From Amphibalanus amphitrite (lineage: Eukaryota > Arthropoda > Thecostraca > Balanomorpha > Balanidae): a DNA stretch of 64,000 bases. Both the position numbers and the translations under genes were made by a program. The stretch spans positions 989,756-1,053,755 of the forward strand of contig NW_024881615.1 of assembly GCF_019059575.1 (NCBI RefSeq). Direction: 5' to 3'. This document shows, piece after piece, positions 1-9,691 of the stretch (position 1 is its first letter; each line of letters begins with the position of its first letter). The notes under the pieces are model-generated. The model was not told the origin of the DNA. It ran no database searches and saw only the letters and a program-made list of their open reading frames with translations.

Positions 1-3000
1 ACGGCAGGAAGCCTTGAGAATTTTAGTGATCTGGTTAAATACGATAGTTAGATGTCATAGGTATTGTTGTTTCATAAGCTGACTGATGTTGCCTGAACAG
101 CTGCTGGTGAAATTCGTTCGAGTAGCGAAACAATGTTTCAGATATTTTTAAGCTACATGCATCTACGAACGCAATGTTGTCATAGGGATAAGGTTTACAA
201 CGTTCGCGGATTCTTTTCAAGATAACGAATGTAGTGAAGTCTTCTAGCTGCACTGTTATTGACTCACTGGTGGCCTCCACTTGGGGGCTCCTCGTTGAGT
301 GGACTCCGAAGTCGTGGAGGATCTTGATGAGGTCCATGATGATGGCCTCCAGGCCTCCGTCGACGTCAATCTCTCCGTGCTCCACGGCCTCGAGGTCCTT
401 GATGAGCTGGTCGATGTCGGCCTCGATGATTTGAACCTGCTCATCGGTCAGGCCCAGCAGCGGTCCGAGGGTGTCGAGCAGGGCGTCCAGGGCTGCCTCC
501 AGATCAGCCAGCAGGCCGTCGAACGGCGTCGGGGTCTCGTCGGCTGTAAAATGGATAACTGAACGCTTGTATCGAAGTCTAGTACGTTTTGCGTGAAAGA
601 TGCTTGAGTGTTGAGTAAGATATACATAATCCAATGCTACACTTACGTTGGTTTCATTTCGCTGCGTAGGCGTTCCAGAGCAGTTTTGTGTAGAGCAGCT
701 GTATTGGGATGGGAAACCCTACATACCAGGGTCTCGAAGAATCCCCTTTCGCTTAGCCCGATCTTCACGATTCCAAAGTGTCCCATATGCGTCTCTGCGG
801 ACCCTGAACTAGAAGCGCTACGCACTTCTAGTTCTCGTCAAAATTGGTTGCTAGAAATTGCCTTACATCATCACTTACTGGGCGCAGTCCAGTCGATTCC
901 CAGGATCCTGAGGATCTCGAGGATGTCGTTGATCATGGCGGCCAGTCCATCGGTGACGTCCACCTGTCCGTGCTCGAGAGCCTCGGTGTCGGCGACAAAC
1001 TTGTCGACCTGCCTGGTGATCTTGATGGCTTCCAGCTCAGTGAGGCCGAAGAGAGGTCCGATGAGGGGCAGCCACAGGTCGATAAGCGCTTGGAACTCCT
1101 CCAGCAGCACGTCCAGGGTAGATTTGGGGGCTACGGAAACGGCAGGAAGCCTTGAATCGTCCGATACTGTCATGTTTGACCATGTAACTGATGTCAAAAA
1201 TTGTTATTTCCTTTTTATGAAAGAACAATCAACAAGTAGTGGTCCTTGAAATGAATTTAGATCGGGAAGCGATTAAGATGTTCTCACCATTTTGTGCGTT
1301 ATTTAGTTGAAATGCTGTAAGTTTTGACAAAGGAACTAAGATACTCGTTGAATCTTGTTCAAGCATCTAGAAGGGTTGAATATTTTATTTAGTGACGGTA
1401 TCGACTCACTGGTGGCCTCCACGTCGAGTTTGTTCGGCGAGTAGACGCCGAAGTCGTGCAGGATCTTGATGAGGTCCTGAAGGATCAGCTCCAGGCCGCT
1501 GTCGACGTCGATCTCTCCGTGCTCAATGGATTCGAAGTCCTTGATGAGGGCGTCGATATCTCCCTCGATGGTCTTGATTTGTTCGGCGGTGAGTCCCAGG
1601 AGCGGTCCGAGAATGTCCAGGAAGGCGTTGAGGGCGGCCTCCAGCTCCGCCAGCAGCGCGTCGAACTCGGTCGGGGTCTCGTCCGCTGGAGGGATTGTAG
1701 GAGACGGTGAAGCACTGTCATCATCGCGAACCTAGGGAGTTGCTTGGAACACTTACCTGCCAGTGCTGAACACCCAGTGTCGCGGATGTATGCTTCTAGG
1801 TATGCTGATAATTAGCAGACCCCGGAAAGTGTTGCTTGTTTTGTAACGCTCAGTGCATCCCGCTTGTAAAAGGTATCCTTTTGTCATCAATCTCCAGTAA
1901 CAATAGGCATCTGTTGTATAACCACACTTTTTGTGATGGTCCTCTACTCTTATACGCATCGACATTAATTGAAATGATTGAAATACTGTTTCCTTTGTTG
2001 CTTCTTGATGACTAGTATTGAAGGATTTGGCATCATGTCACCTTACCTGTGAAGGCCTAAGCCCTAATAAGTAAGTTACCTGTATTGTTATCAGGAGTAA
2101 AGCATTTCTCGTTGAAGATGCCACTTACTGGGCGCAGTCCAGTCGATTCCCAGAATCCTGAGTATCTCGAGGATGTCGGTGATCATTGCGGCCAGTCCGT
2201 CGGTGACGTCCACTTGTCCGTGCTCGAGAGCCTCGGTGTCGGCGACAAACTTGTCGACCTGCCTGGTGATCTTGATGGCTTCCAGCTCAGTGAGGCCGAA
2301 GAGAGGTCCGATGAGGGGCAGCCACAGGTCGATAAGCGCTTGGAACTCCTCCAGCAGCACGTCCGGAGTAGATTTGGGGGCTACGGAAACGGCAGGAAGC
2401 CTTGAATGTTTTAGTGATCTGGTTAAATACGATAATTACATGACATATTGTTGCTTCATAAGCTGACTGATGTTGCCTGAACAGCTGCTGGTGAATTTCG
2501 TTCGAGTAGCGAAACAATGTTTCAGATATTTTTAAGCTACATGCATCTACGAACGCAATGTTGTCATAGGGATAAGGTTTACAACATTCGCGGATTCTTT
2601 TCAAGATAACGAATGTAGTGAAGTCTTCTAGCTTGCACTGTTATTGACTCACTGGTGGCCTCCACTTCGAGGCTCCTCGTTGAGTGGACTCCGAAGTCGT
2701 GGAGGATCTTGATGAGGTCCATGATGATGGCCTCAAGGCCTCCGTCGAGGTCAATCTCTCCGTGCTCCACGGCCTCGAGGTCCTTGATGAGCTGGTCGAT
2801 GTCGGCCTCGATGATTTGAACCTGCTCATCGGTCAGGCCCAGCAGCGGTCCGAGGGTGTCCAGGAAGGCGTTGAGGGCGGCCTCCAGCTCCGCCAGCAGC
2901 GCGTCGAACTCGGTCGGGGTCTCGTCCGCTGGAGGGATTGTAGGAGACGGTGAAGCACTGTCATCATCGCGAACCTAGGGATTTGCTTGGAACACTTACC

Positions 3001-6000
3001 TGCCAGTGCTGAACACCCAGTGTCGCGGATGTGTGCTTCTAGGTATGCTGATAATTAGCAGACCCCGGAAAGTGTTGCCTGTTTTGTAACGCTCAGTGCA
3101 TCCCGCTTGTAAAAGGTATCCTTTTGTCATCAATCTCCAGTAACGATAGGCATCTGTTGTATAACCACACTTTTTGTGATGGTCCTCTACTCTTATACGC
3201 ATCGGCACTAATTGAAATTATTGAAATACTGTTTCCTTTGTTGCTTCTTGATGACTATTATCGAAGGAGTTGGCATCATGTCTCCTTACCTGTGAGGACT
3301 AATAAGTAAGTTGGTCTGTATTGTTATCAGGAGTAAGGCATTTCTCGTTGAAGATGCCACTTACTGGGGGCAGTCCAGTCGATTCCCAGGATCCTGAGGA
3401 TCTCGAGGATGTCGGTGATCATGGCGGCCAGTCCGTCGGTGACGTCCACCTGTCCGTGCTCGAGAGCCTCGGTGTCGGCGACAAACTTGTCCACCTGCCT
3501 GGTGATCTTGATGGCTTCCAGCTCAGTGAGGCCGAAGAGAGGTCCGAGGAGGGGCAGCCACAGGTCGATGAGCGCTTGGAACTCCTCCAGCAGCACGTCC
3601 AGAGTAGATTTAGGGGCTGAAAGTTATTCAGTTTTCGTGAATTACAGTATTACGTCTTATTCCTTAAAAATACAATGGATGTTTTCTTACATGTATGCAC
3701 TTGAATTGCGCTGCTTTTCAAGACAATTGACGGATGACCCACAAACACTTCTTGTTCTAATCGATAGAGATAATCCATTCCTTAATTAACCCGGCAGTTG
3801 CTGGGGTATTTCGCCACCCACCGTTTGCTGGGGGGGGGGGGGGCGTTAAACGCCCCCCGCCGATAACTCGAGAACCAATAGGCGCAGCGAAACGCACGAG
3901 GCGGCAAACGAAAGAGGGCGACAAGACGCTTCAGATGAGTACTTTTAAGTTGAATTTTGAGGTCACAGGTCGGGTCAAAGTCAGGTCAAACACCTGAAAT
4001 CGGGCTTTCAGTAGCATGGACTTCAGGGCTTCGCAATGGGCGCCTCTCGTCATAAACTCTGTCAAAACGGTGCACAATCCATCATATAAGGCCTACAAGA
4101 GTGTTACCTCCATGTAGGGGTCAGTCAAGCATAGGTCAGGGTCAAGGTCAGGTCAACCGGGTAGGCACATATCCCCGAAAATCAAAACTGATATTCGCAG
4201 CCTGTGACACATGTTTTATGGGTAATTTGGAGCGTAGAACACGATGGTGACATTCATTTTATCATATGTGTACGTGGTTGGCTCAAAAAGTTCAATTTAA
4301 GAAATTCATGTATCATGGTCGTGAAGTAGTCACGAGAAATTGCCAAGATTCAGTTCAAGATTTTGGAAAATGCGGAACGATAATCAATAATCGGAGATAG
4401 CCATTTGATTGTTCATGGTATTGGCAGTCTAATGGCGTTTACGGCATGTCTTTATGTCTGTTCTGTGATTTTATATGATTTTTTGAACATATGCCGTTTT
4501 TGGTCGAAAACTCAGAAATTATGACGTCACTAAAACCTCGATATCTCAAAAAAAAATTTCCAACCGATTTTTTTGAAACTTTGCCACAATAAACTTCAAT
4601 GAATTCCCTACAGGTACCCAAAATTTGGCGCGCCTGCGGCGCGCCGTTTTTATGCTATGGCCCGGCGAAAAAAGTGGGGGCGTTTAACGCCCCCCCCCCC
4701 CAGCAACTCGCGGGTTAACGGCACTTCTGCTACATAGCGAGATGTGCGAATGTCGCACGAAGTAGGTACTCCGACCAAATTTAATATACATATTAGTCTA
4801 ACATGAGATCCAGCTTCAGTAAATGCGTAGACTCACTTGTGGCCTCAACCTCGACCTTCTTCTCGGACTGGACACCGAAGTCGTGAAGAATCTGAATAAG
4901 ATCAGCGAGCACCTTCTCCAGGCCGCCGTCGACGTCAATCTCTCCGTGCTCGATGGCCTCGATGTCGAGGACGAGCGTGTCGATGTCAGCCTCGATCTGC
5001 TGAATCTGCTCATCGGTCAGGCCCAGCAGCGGTCCGAGGGTGTCGAGCAGAGCGTCCAGGGCAGCCTCGAGCTCCTTCAGCAGGGCGTCAAACTCGGTCG
5101 GAGTCTCGTCGGCTGAAGACAGAGAACAAGAGTGAGGTTCCACCAATGGTTGAATTATGGTAGCAAACGAAAGATGCCCGTACTTTGTGGACGCCTGCGC
5201 GCGGTCGTATTCGTTTTTGAATGACTTACTGGGCGCGGTCCAGTCGATGCCGAGGGCCTTGAGGATCTCGAGGATATCGGTGATCATGGCCTCGAGTCCG
5301 TCGGTGACGTCCACCTGTCCGTGCTCGAGAGCCTCGGTGTCGGCGACAAACTTGTCGACGTTCTGGACGACGCCCTGGATCTGTTCGTCGGTAAGACCGA
5401 GCACCGGTCCGATGATGGGCAGGTAGGTGTCGACGAGAGCCTGGATCTCCTCCAGCAGCACGTCGATCACAGACTTGGGCGCTGGGGGTGGCACACGGTT
5501 TTTGTGTTAATCCTTAGTAGTTTTATGGCTATGGACAATTGTTATCATTTCCTGGAAAACATGGCTTGGAGTTACTGTGATCTCATGGAACTTGAGCATT
5601 ATAACTAGAAGTATGATTGCCTTGAATTTTACACGTCTAACCTTTTCGGCTCTACCTCATTTCCCATTTCCTTGACATAAATGTCGACACAGAATGTTTT
5701 GAATCCCTATCTAATCTTTATTTTTATGGTTCATAGACTATCAAAGTAGAGGCTGTACTGATAAACTGGTTATGCTGCAGGTAAATTGGTATGTAACTGC
5801 TCGGCAATCTCGATTCCCTGCAGCTGTGGATCCGTATTTTTTCGCTAAGTTGTGTGTAATTTCTAGTCGATTGGTATTAATATGAGTCATCATTGATTTA
5901 AAAAGCTTCATATGAAATCACTGACGTTGACCTTAAAAATTTGCAATTAAAATTATATGGAAAGTGACGTGATTAATCTCCTATTTCAACCAAAAGAACA

Positions 6001-7602
6001 AGCTGAAAAATGAGTGCGTGTCACTGCTGAGCCGCTGGCACGGACACTCACTGGTCTCGCCGAGCTGCTGGTGGCTGCTGACGGCGCCCAGCTGGTGCAT
6101 CACCATCAGGATCTCAGTGAGCGCCGACTGCAGGCCGGACTCGACGTCCGTGGCGCCGTCGGCCAGCGCGTGCAGCGCCTGGGCCGCCTGGTGGACCGTC
6201 GACACGGCGTCGGTCTTGCCATGACTCACCAGCAACTGGTCCACCCGCCATTCAGCTTGTCTGATGAGGTTTTTGAGCTCTTGCTGGGCTGCAGTGTGAA
6301 TTGGTGCATGTTACATTTGTGTGCATATTCAGTACGTTCCATCTACAAGAATTGAAATTTCTAAGCGTAGTTGAGAGTAGTAATGGGATGTGTGGACACT
6401 GGACAACTGTGGTGCTCCAACGGTCGCCTAGATGTTATGCAGGCAAAGGTCTTTCGGGATTCATCTACACATGTAGGAACCGGGGCTAGATGGCAGCTGT
6501 TAACATTTAATTTGCTGAATGCATAATGGTCTGTGACAGCACAAGACGCTTTCTATCCCTATTTTTGGTTATGATGATCTTTTCTGAACTCGTCCTTATT
6601 ACTTTGTTGAATCTGTTTTTACCCCAGGCAAGAAAGCATTCAGATCTAAATGTACACATTCCTTCGCCATTGTGTGAGCGCTTACCGCTCACGGTCGTTC
6701 CTGGCTGAGCAGCTCTGGATCGTCCCGCAGTTCTTACCGTGGCTCTGCTGCCGGAGACGGACATTGCTGATCTGCGACTGGATCAGTTTGATGGAGTCGA
6801 TGACGGTTTTGGCGTGCTTTCCGACATTGTGTGACAGCTGGCGCGGCGGCGGTACTGCGGAACAGATAACAATGGTAGACGATCAGACAGCAGTCACAGT
6901 CACACCGATGTTAGTCAATAAAAAAGCCGGACCATACTTAAGCACTGGTACCTGGGACTCATGCCAATTTCTAAGTCATAAAATCATATTACTTTTTCGC
7001 TATCACACCAACACTGACTAAAAATGTCCCCAAGGCACTGAGAGACTCATTTCAGTTGATGAAAGCAGTCCTTGTTTCCGCGGCTGGTGTTCTGACTGTC
7101 CGGTTAGGCTGTGCCGCAATGCATCGCTGCCAGGCGGAGCAGACGGGCTACAGGCGGCAGCGGAGTCGCCTCGGAGCGCGGGTGGCTCCGTGGATCAGTG
7201 AGTGGCTAATGGGCATTGATTAGAAATGCCCCACCACAAGGATAGGTTCGAAGTGACACAGGAGACCACACAGTACAGGGTGGCTGTGTTTCAGTTCCGT
7301 GAATGTAAAAATGTGTGGATGGTAATGATCGATTAGGTACGTATTGGTCAGTGGCTTTCGCCCTTACAAATACCGTTCCTGCCGTATAGATGAGTCCACT
7401 GCACGGGCCTGCGCGGCACACACGCAGTCACACTGCCGGGGCTATTCGTCCGCGATCACGGGCCACTCGCGTCGGACCGCCACTCCGACACGACACACTG
7501 TGTGTAGACGCGGCGCGCTCGGGGGCCGCGCTACTTACGGGGCAGCCGCAGGGTGGCCGACGACACCAGGACCGCCAGAAAGGCAACCGCGATCAGCCGC
7601 AT
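1..7602 (-). CDS. Gene 1 (3'-partial): secreted tandem helical-module protein, unrecognised family
   Basis: Eleven coding exons are visible: 7539-7602, 6738-6854, 6052-6288, 5230-5481, 4837-5112, 3365-3616, 2653-2928, 2129-2380, 1410-1685, 879-1130 and 268-543. All introns are phase 1 with AG/GT borders. The product starts with a hydrophobic signal peptide (MRLIAVAFLAVLVSS), followed by a proline-containing linker. Nine acidic, leucine-rich, cysteine-free modules of 79-92 residues follow, predicted to be helical. Modules alternate as type A (ending GIDWTAP) and type B (starting DETPTEFD, ending VEATS). They share an EHG-hydrophobic-DV-GL core and a following helix ending in G-I/V. About 843 codons are visible. 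The next A exon should begin about 11 bases beyond the left edge, because bases 1-20 match the sequence just upstream of another A-exon acceptor. Function is unknown; an extracellular or lumenal structural or carrier role is only a guess. Confidence 0.85.
268..543 (-). CDS. Gene 1 exon 11: module B4
   Basis: Type B module of 92 codons (DETPTPFDGLLADLEAALD..., HSTRSPQVEATS). It is the last complete exon in the window. The donor GTGAGT leads to an intron that continues past the left edge to another predicted A exon. Confidence 0.88.
879..1130 (-). CDS. Gene 1 exon 10: module A4
   Basis: Type A module of 84 codons, nearly identical to A3 (MINDILEIL here, MITDILEIL in A3). Splice borders are intact. 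Confidence 0.88.
1410..1685 (-). CDS. Gene 1 exon 9: module B3
   Basis: Type B module of 92 codons with diverged residues (GLTAEQIKTIEGDIDAL, IEHGEIDVDSGLELIL, YSPNKLDVEATS). Frame and splice sites are intact. It supplies the upstream parent type for chimeric B2. Confidence 0.88.
2129..2380 (-). CDS. Gene 1 exon 8: module A3
   Basis: Type A module of 84 codons, almost identical to A4. It starts after a CGTAG acceptor and ends at GTAAGT. The spacing to A2 (1236 bases) and A4 (1250 bases) shows the size of the duplicated unit. Confidence 0.88.
2653..2928 (-). CDS. Gene 1 exon 7: module B2 (chimeric)
   Basis: Type B module of 92 codons. Its N-terminal third (AELEAALNAFLD) matches B3, while the remainder (TDEQVQIIEADIDQL..., HSTRS) matches B4. 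The flanking introns follow the same split: upstream like B3, downstream like B4. It looks like the product of unequal exchange or gene conversion. Confidence 0.88.
3365..3616 (-). CDS. Gene 1 exon 6: module A2
   Basis: Type A module of 84 codons, nearly identical to A3 and A4. It differs mainly by WLPLLG where A3 and A4 have WLPLIG. It is a member of the recent duplication series. Acceptor CAG, donor GTAAGT. Confidence 0.88.
3786..4718. mobile_element. piggyBac-like non-autonomous element in gene 1 intron
   Basis: The element spans 3790-4714 and is flanked by TTAA at 3786-3789 and 4715-4718, the target duplication typical of piggyBac transposons. The ends are inverted: CCCGGCAGTTGCTGGGG on the left against the complement of CCCCAGCAACTCGCGGG on the right. 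Just inside each end lies a G/C run with GCGTTAAACGCCCC. I see no transposase, so it is probably a 925-bp MITE-like derivative. It lies in the intron between modules B1 and A2. Confidence 0.8.
4837..5112 (-). CDS. Gene 1 exon 5: module B1
   Basis: Type B module of 92 codons (DETPTEFDALLKELEAALD..., ending VEVEATS). It carries the GLTDEQIQ and EHGEIDVDGGL cores. Acceptor TTCAG, donor GTGAGT. It is separated from A2 by an intron holding a piggyBac-like insertion. Confidence 0.88.
5230..5481 (-). CDS. Gene 1 exon 4: module A1
   Basis: Type A module of 84 codons (PKSVIDVLLEEIQALVD..., ending GIDWTAP). It differs from A2-A4 at many positions (for example GVVQNVDKF where A2-A4 have IKITRQVDKF), so it predates the later duplications. 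Acceptor CCCCAG, donor GTAAGT. Confidence 0.88.
5482..6051 (-). other. Gene 1 intron 3
   Basis: An AT-rich intron of 570 bases between the first divergent module and A1. I see no repeat or coding signal in it. Confidence 0.7.
6052..6288 (-). CDS. Gene 1 exon 3: divergent first module
   Basis: This 237-nt (79-codon) symmetric exon has a CTGCAG acceptor and a GTGAGT donor. Its C-terminal half (ADGATDVESGL, then ALTEILMVMHQLGAV) aligns by eye with the EHGEIDVDGGL and LIQILHDFGV segments of the B modules. It is best read as an old, divergent copy of the same module. Confidence 0.8.
6289..6737 (-). other. Gene 1 intron 2
   Basis: An intron of 449 bases with ordinary AT-rich content. Nothing recognised. 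Confidence 0.7.
6738..6854 (-). CDS. Gene 1 exon 2: linker/helix
   Basis: This 117-nt exon has a CCGCAG acceptor and a GTAAGA donor. It continues the frame of exon 1 and encodes LPPPRQLSHN followed by a probable helix rich in K, I, S and Q. There are no cysteines. It lacks the A/B module core, so it probably joins the signal peptide to the repeats. Confidence 0.8.
6855..7538 (-). other. Gene 1 intron 1
   Basis: An intron of 684 bases, GC-rich in its 5' third. Nothing recognised. Confidence 0.7.
7539..7602 (-). CDS. Gene 1 exon 1: signal peptide
   Basis: The start codon is the first ATG downstream of the TATA box. It encodes a charged residue followed by a hydrophobic stretch (LIAVAFLAVLV) and small residues suited to signal peptidase cleavage. 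The exon has 21 codons plus one base and ends at a strong GTAAGT donor, setting the phase-1 pattern used by every later exon. Confidence 0.85.
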
Positions 7603-7651
7603 CTTGGGAGCGCTGTGGGACCGTTCGGCAGAGCTGTGCCCCGCCGCCGGC

Positions 7652-7657
7652 TATATA
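7652..7657 (-). promoter_or_regulatory. TATA box of gene 1
   Basis: A TATATA core flanked by GC-rich sequence lies 50 bases upstream of the gene 1 start codon on the minus strand. This predicts transcription start near 7622-7627 and a 5' leader of only about 25 bases. Spacing fits a core promoter. Confidence 0.7.
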
Positions 7658-8410
7658 GGCGGCCAGCGCGGCCGGCCAGGTGGAGGGATCCCATGGCACG
7701 GCCTTATCGGAGCACCTCTGAGACACACCCAGGGCGCCGGTGGGCCCGACAGTCCACCCCTCACCCCCGCACCCTCCCCGGCCCAGGATGGCGACGGGTG
7801 CTAAAGTAGCTTTTTTCAATAAAATACTGAGAAAATAGGAAACTTTGTACACGAGCCACAATTGCTTTTGCCATATGTTTTGTTTGTAATTTTTGGTATT
7901 CCTTGTTCGATAGTTCCAATACTGGCCGAATAAATAAGTTTGCTTTTAAGCCATTGTTTTATTGAAGCCTACCTTATCTAAATAGGTCGATACATTTGAT
8001 TACGCAATTGTATATTATTACATGTCTCGTATGTAAACAGAGTATGTGATAATTTTTACTGTTGACCGCTATTTTCATCTTTAATTTCCTTCTGAGGGGT
8101 TACATGTTATTGTTTATGACATTGGGCAATAGTAATCCGCCGGTGTTTTTATCTTTTTTCAATTGTCTCCCGAAGCATGTTTCGTTCTTCACCCTCGGGC
8201 TGCAGTGACGTCACATCGGGAAATATTTTTTATCATTGTCCCTACCGCATACAATTGTCAATTTTCATATAATTATGTCATAGTTGGAAAATTACTCATC
8301 GTTCATATCATAGTTTGATGTAAATGACAAGATATGGCTCGTAATTTTATGGAGGCATGGTTATAATAGATCCTAGTCGGCTCGGTTAGGTTGGTTCGAG
8401 CGAAGCCTAA

Positions 8411-9033
8411 GCTACACTAGCATGAATTCCGACGTTTTTTCGGTTTCTGCAGGATTTCGGTTCGCGTCGTCAAGTTCGCCTCATAACGAATGCATTGCGC
8501 AAGCTACACTGCCAGTCTGGCGTCCCGTGGAACGAAAACCCGCAAAAACCGACGAGTCGGAACCGAAAAAAAGTTCAGAGCTGTGAACTTTTTCTCGGTT
8601 TCTGCGGGATTTCGTTTTAGTGATGAATGATTAGAAGTTATTGTTGCTGATAATATTGTGACGATGGAACAGTTTCAAAAGTAAATGATGAAAATGGTGT
8701 AATTCATGATTAAAGAAGACAAGATATGTTTCAAAGCTCTTCATTCTACTTCAAATATGATAATACAGAAAATTGTATCTAAGCTGACAAATGATTATGA
8801 TCGAAAATGTATTTTGGTTAGTTGTAAAATCTTTAAAACAATTATTCAATTATAATTTTGTTAAAATACAATAATATTTAACATGAATAATTAATTAATT
8901 CGATCACTTATCCATCACTATGCTATAAACAACAGCGTCCACTCGGCGGCCGCCCGGAACGAAAAAACGCAGAAACCGTAAAAACGCGGAAACCGAAATC
9001 ACGCAGAGACCGAAAAAACGCTGACAGTGTAGC
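8411..9033. mobile_element. Putative MITE with imperfect terminal inverted repeats
   Basis: The left end reads GCTACACT, then GACGTTTTTTCGGTTTCTGC and GATTTCGGTT. The right end is the inverted complement, ending in AGTGTAGC after GCAGAGACCGAAAAAACGC. Arms are about 55 bases with mismatches and small gaps. An internal copy of the AAGCTACACTG motif lies near 8500. No coding capacity and no clear target duplication are visible. Confidence 0.55.
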
Positions 9034-9379
9034 CTGAGCTTTGATATGCTGAGCAGAACGAAGTTGTGTGCTGCTCGTGCTTACCAACACCCTTCCATGT
9101 CCTAACCCGTGCCCTTATTGACGCAAAGCTGAGGGCATGGTTTTAAAGGCCCCGAATGCGAGCAAGAAAATGCGTGGAACATATTTTCCTGTTTGCTCAG
9201 CGCTGTAATCCCTTTGTCAAACGCATTTACTCAGCTCATGTATCTCCGGTCAAATTACGGCTAGTTCCTGAGTCGCTGGATGCAACCCATGACATGTCCT
9301 GTGCTGGTTTTCTGCCGTGCACCGCTCCTTCTGTGAGTCTCCGCCTGTGTGACGCGCCGCGCGGCGGATCGTCGGCCGG

Positions 9380-9546
9380 CGGGCCGCTCCAGCCCCGGGC
9401 CATGTGAGGCGGCCGGCCGTCGGCGCCGACGATCGGCGGCCGGGCGGCTGGCAGCGCGCCGCGCCGGCGCCGACGCGGCCGGCCGGCCGGTCTCGGGTGT
9501 CAGTGACGCTCGCTGCGCGGTGTCGCTCGGTGTCGCGTCCGTCGCG
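9380..9546 (+). promoter_or_regulatory. CpG-rich promoter/5' leader of gene 2
   Basis: Very GC- and CpG-rich sequence with GGCCGGCC runs and no TATA box precedes the start codon. A TCAGT initiator-like motif lies near 9499. The exact transcription start cannot be read. Confidence 0.45.
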
Positions 9547-9691
9547 ATGTGGGTCCCGCTGCTGCTGCTGCTGCTGGCCGTCGGCGCGCCGGCCGACGCC
9601 AAGAAGAAGGAGGAGGCGGTGATCGAGGAGGTGGGCGCCAAGCAGCTGGAGCAGCTGGTGGAGCAGCACGACTACGTGGCCGTCTTCTGGT
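9547..9691 (+). CDS. Gene 2 exon 1: signal peptide and first strand
   Basis: Encodes a leucine-rich signal peptide followed by [19 protein letters not shown] and the strand YVAVFW. It ends in phase 1 at a GTGAGT donor. The H-exon-like ending shows that domain 1 is assembled as the later domains are. Confidence 0.9.

Larger units (their letters stand above)
1..3364. repeat. Recent tandem duplication of A-B exon units with introns
   Basis: Exons and introns are duplicated together with a period of about 1.24 kb. The intron at 1686-2128 is nearly identical to that at 2929-3364. Bases 1-235 closely match 2388-2635. The A exons at 879, 2129 and 3365 are nearly identical. Homogeneity at non-coding sites shows the duplication is recent or maintained by conversion. 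Confidence 0.9.
7658..9546. other. Intergenic region between divergent genes 1 and 2
   Basis: About 1.9 kb separates two divergently transcribed genes. The centre is AT-rich and holds an inverted-repeat element (8411-9033). The final 200 bases are extremely CpG-rich and probably form the TATA-less promoter and 5' leader of gene 2. Confidence 0.7.
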
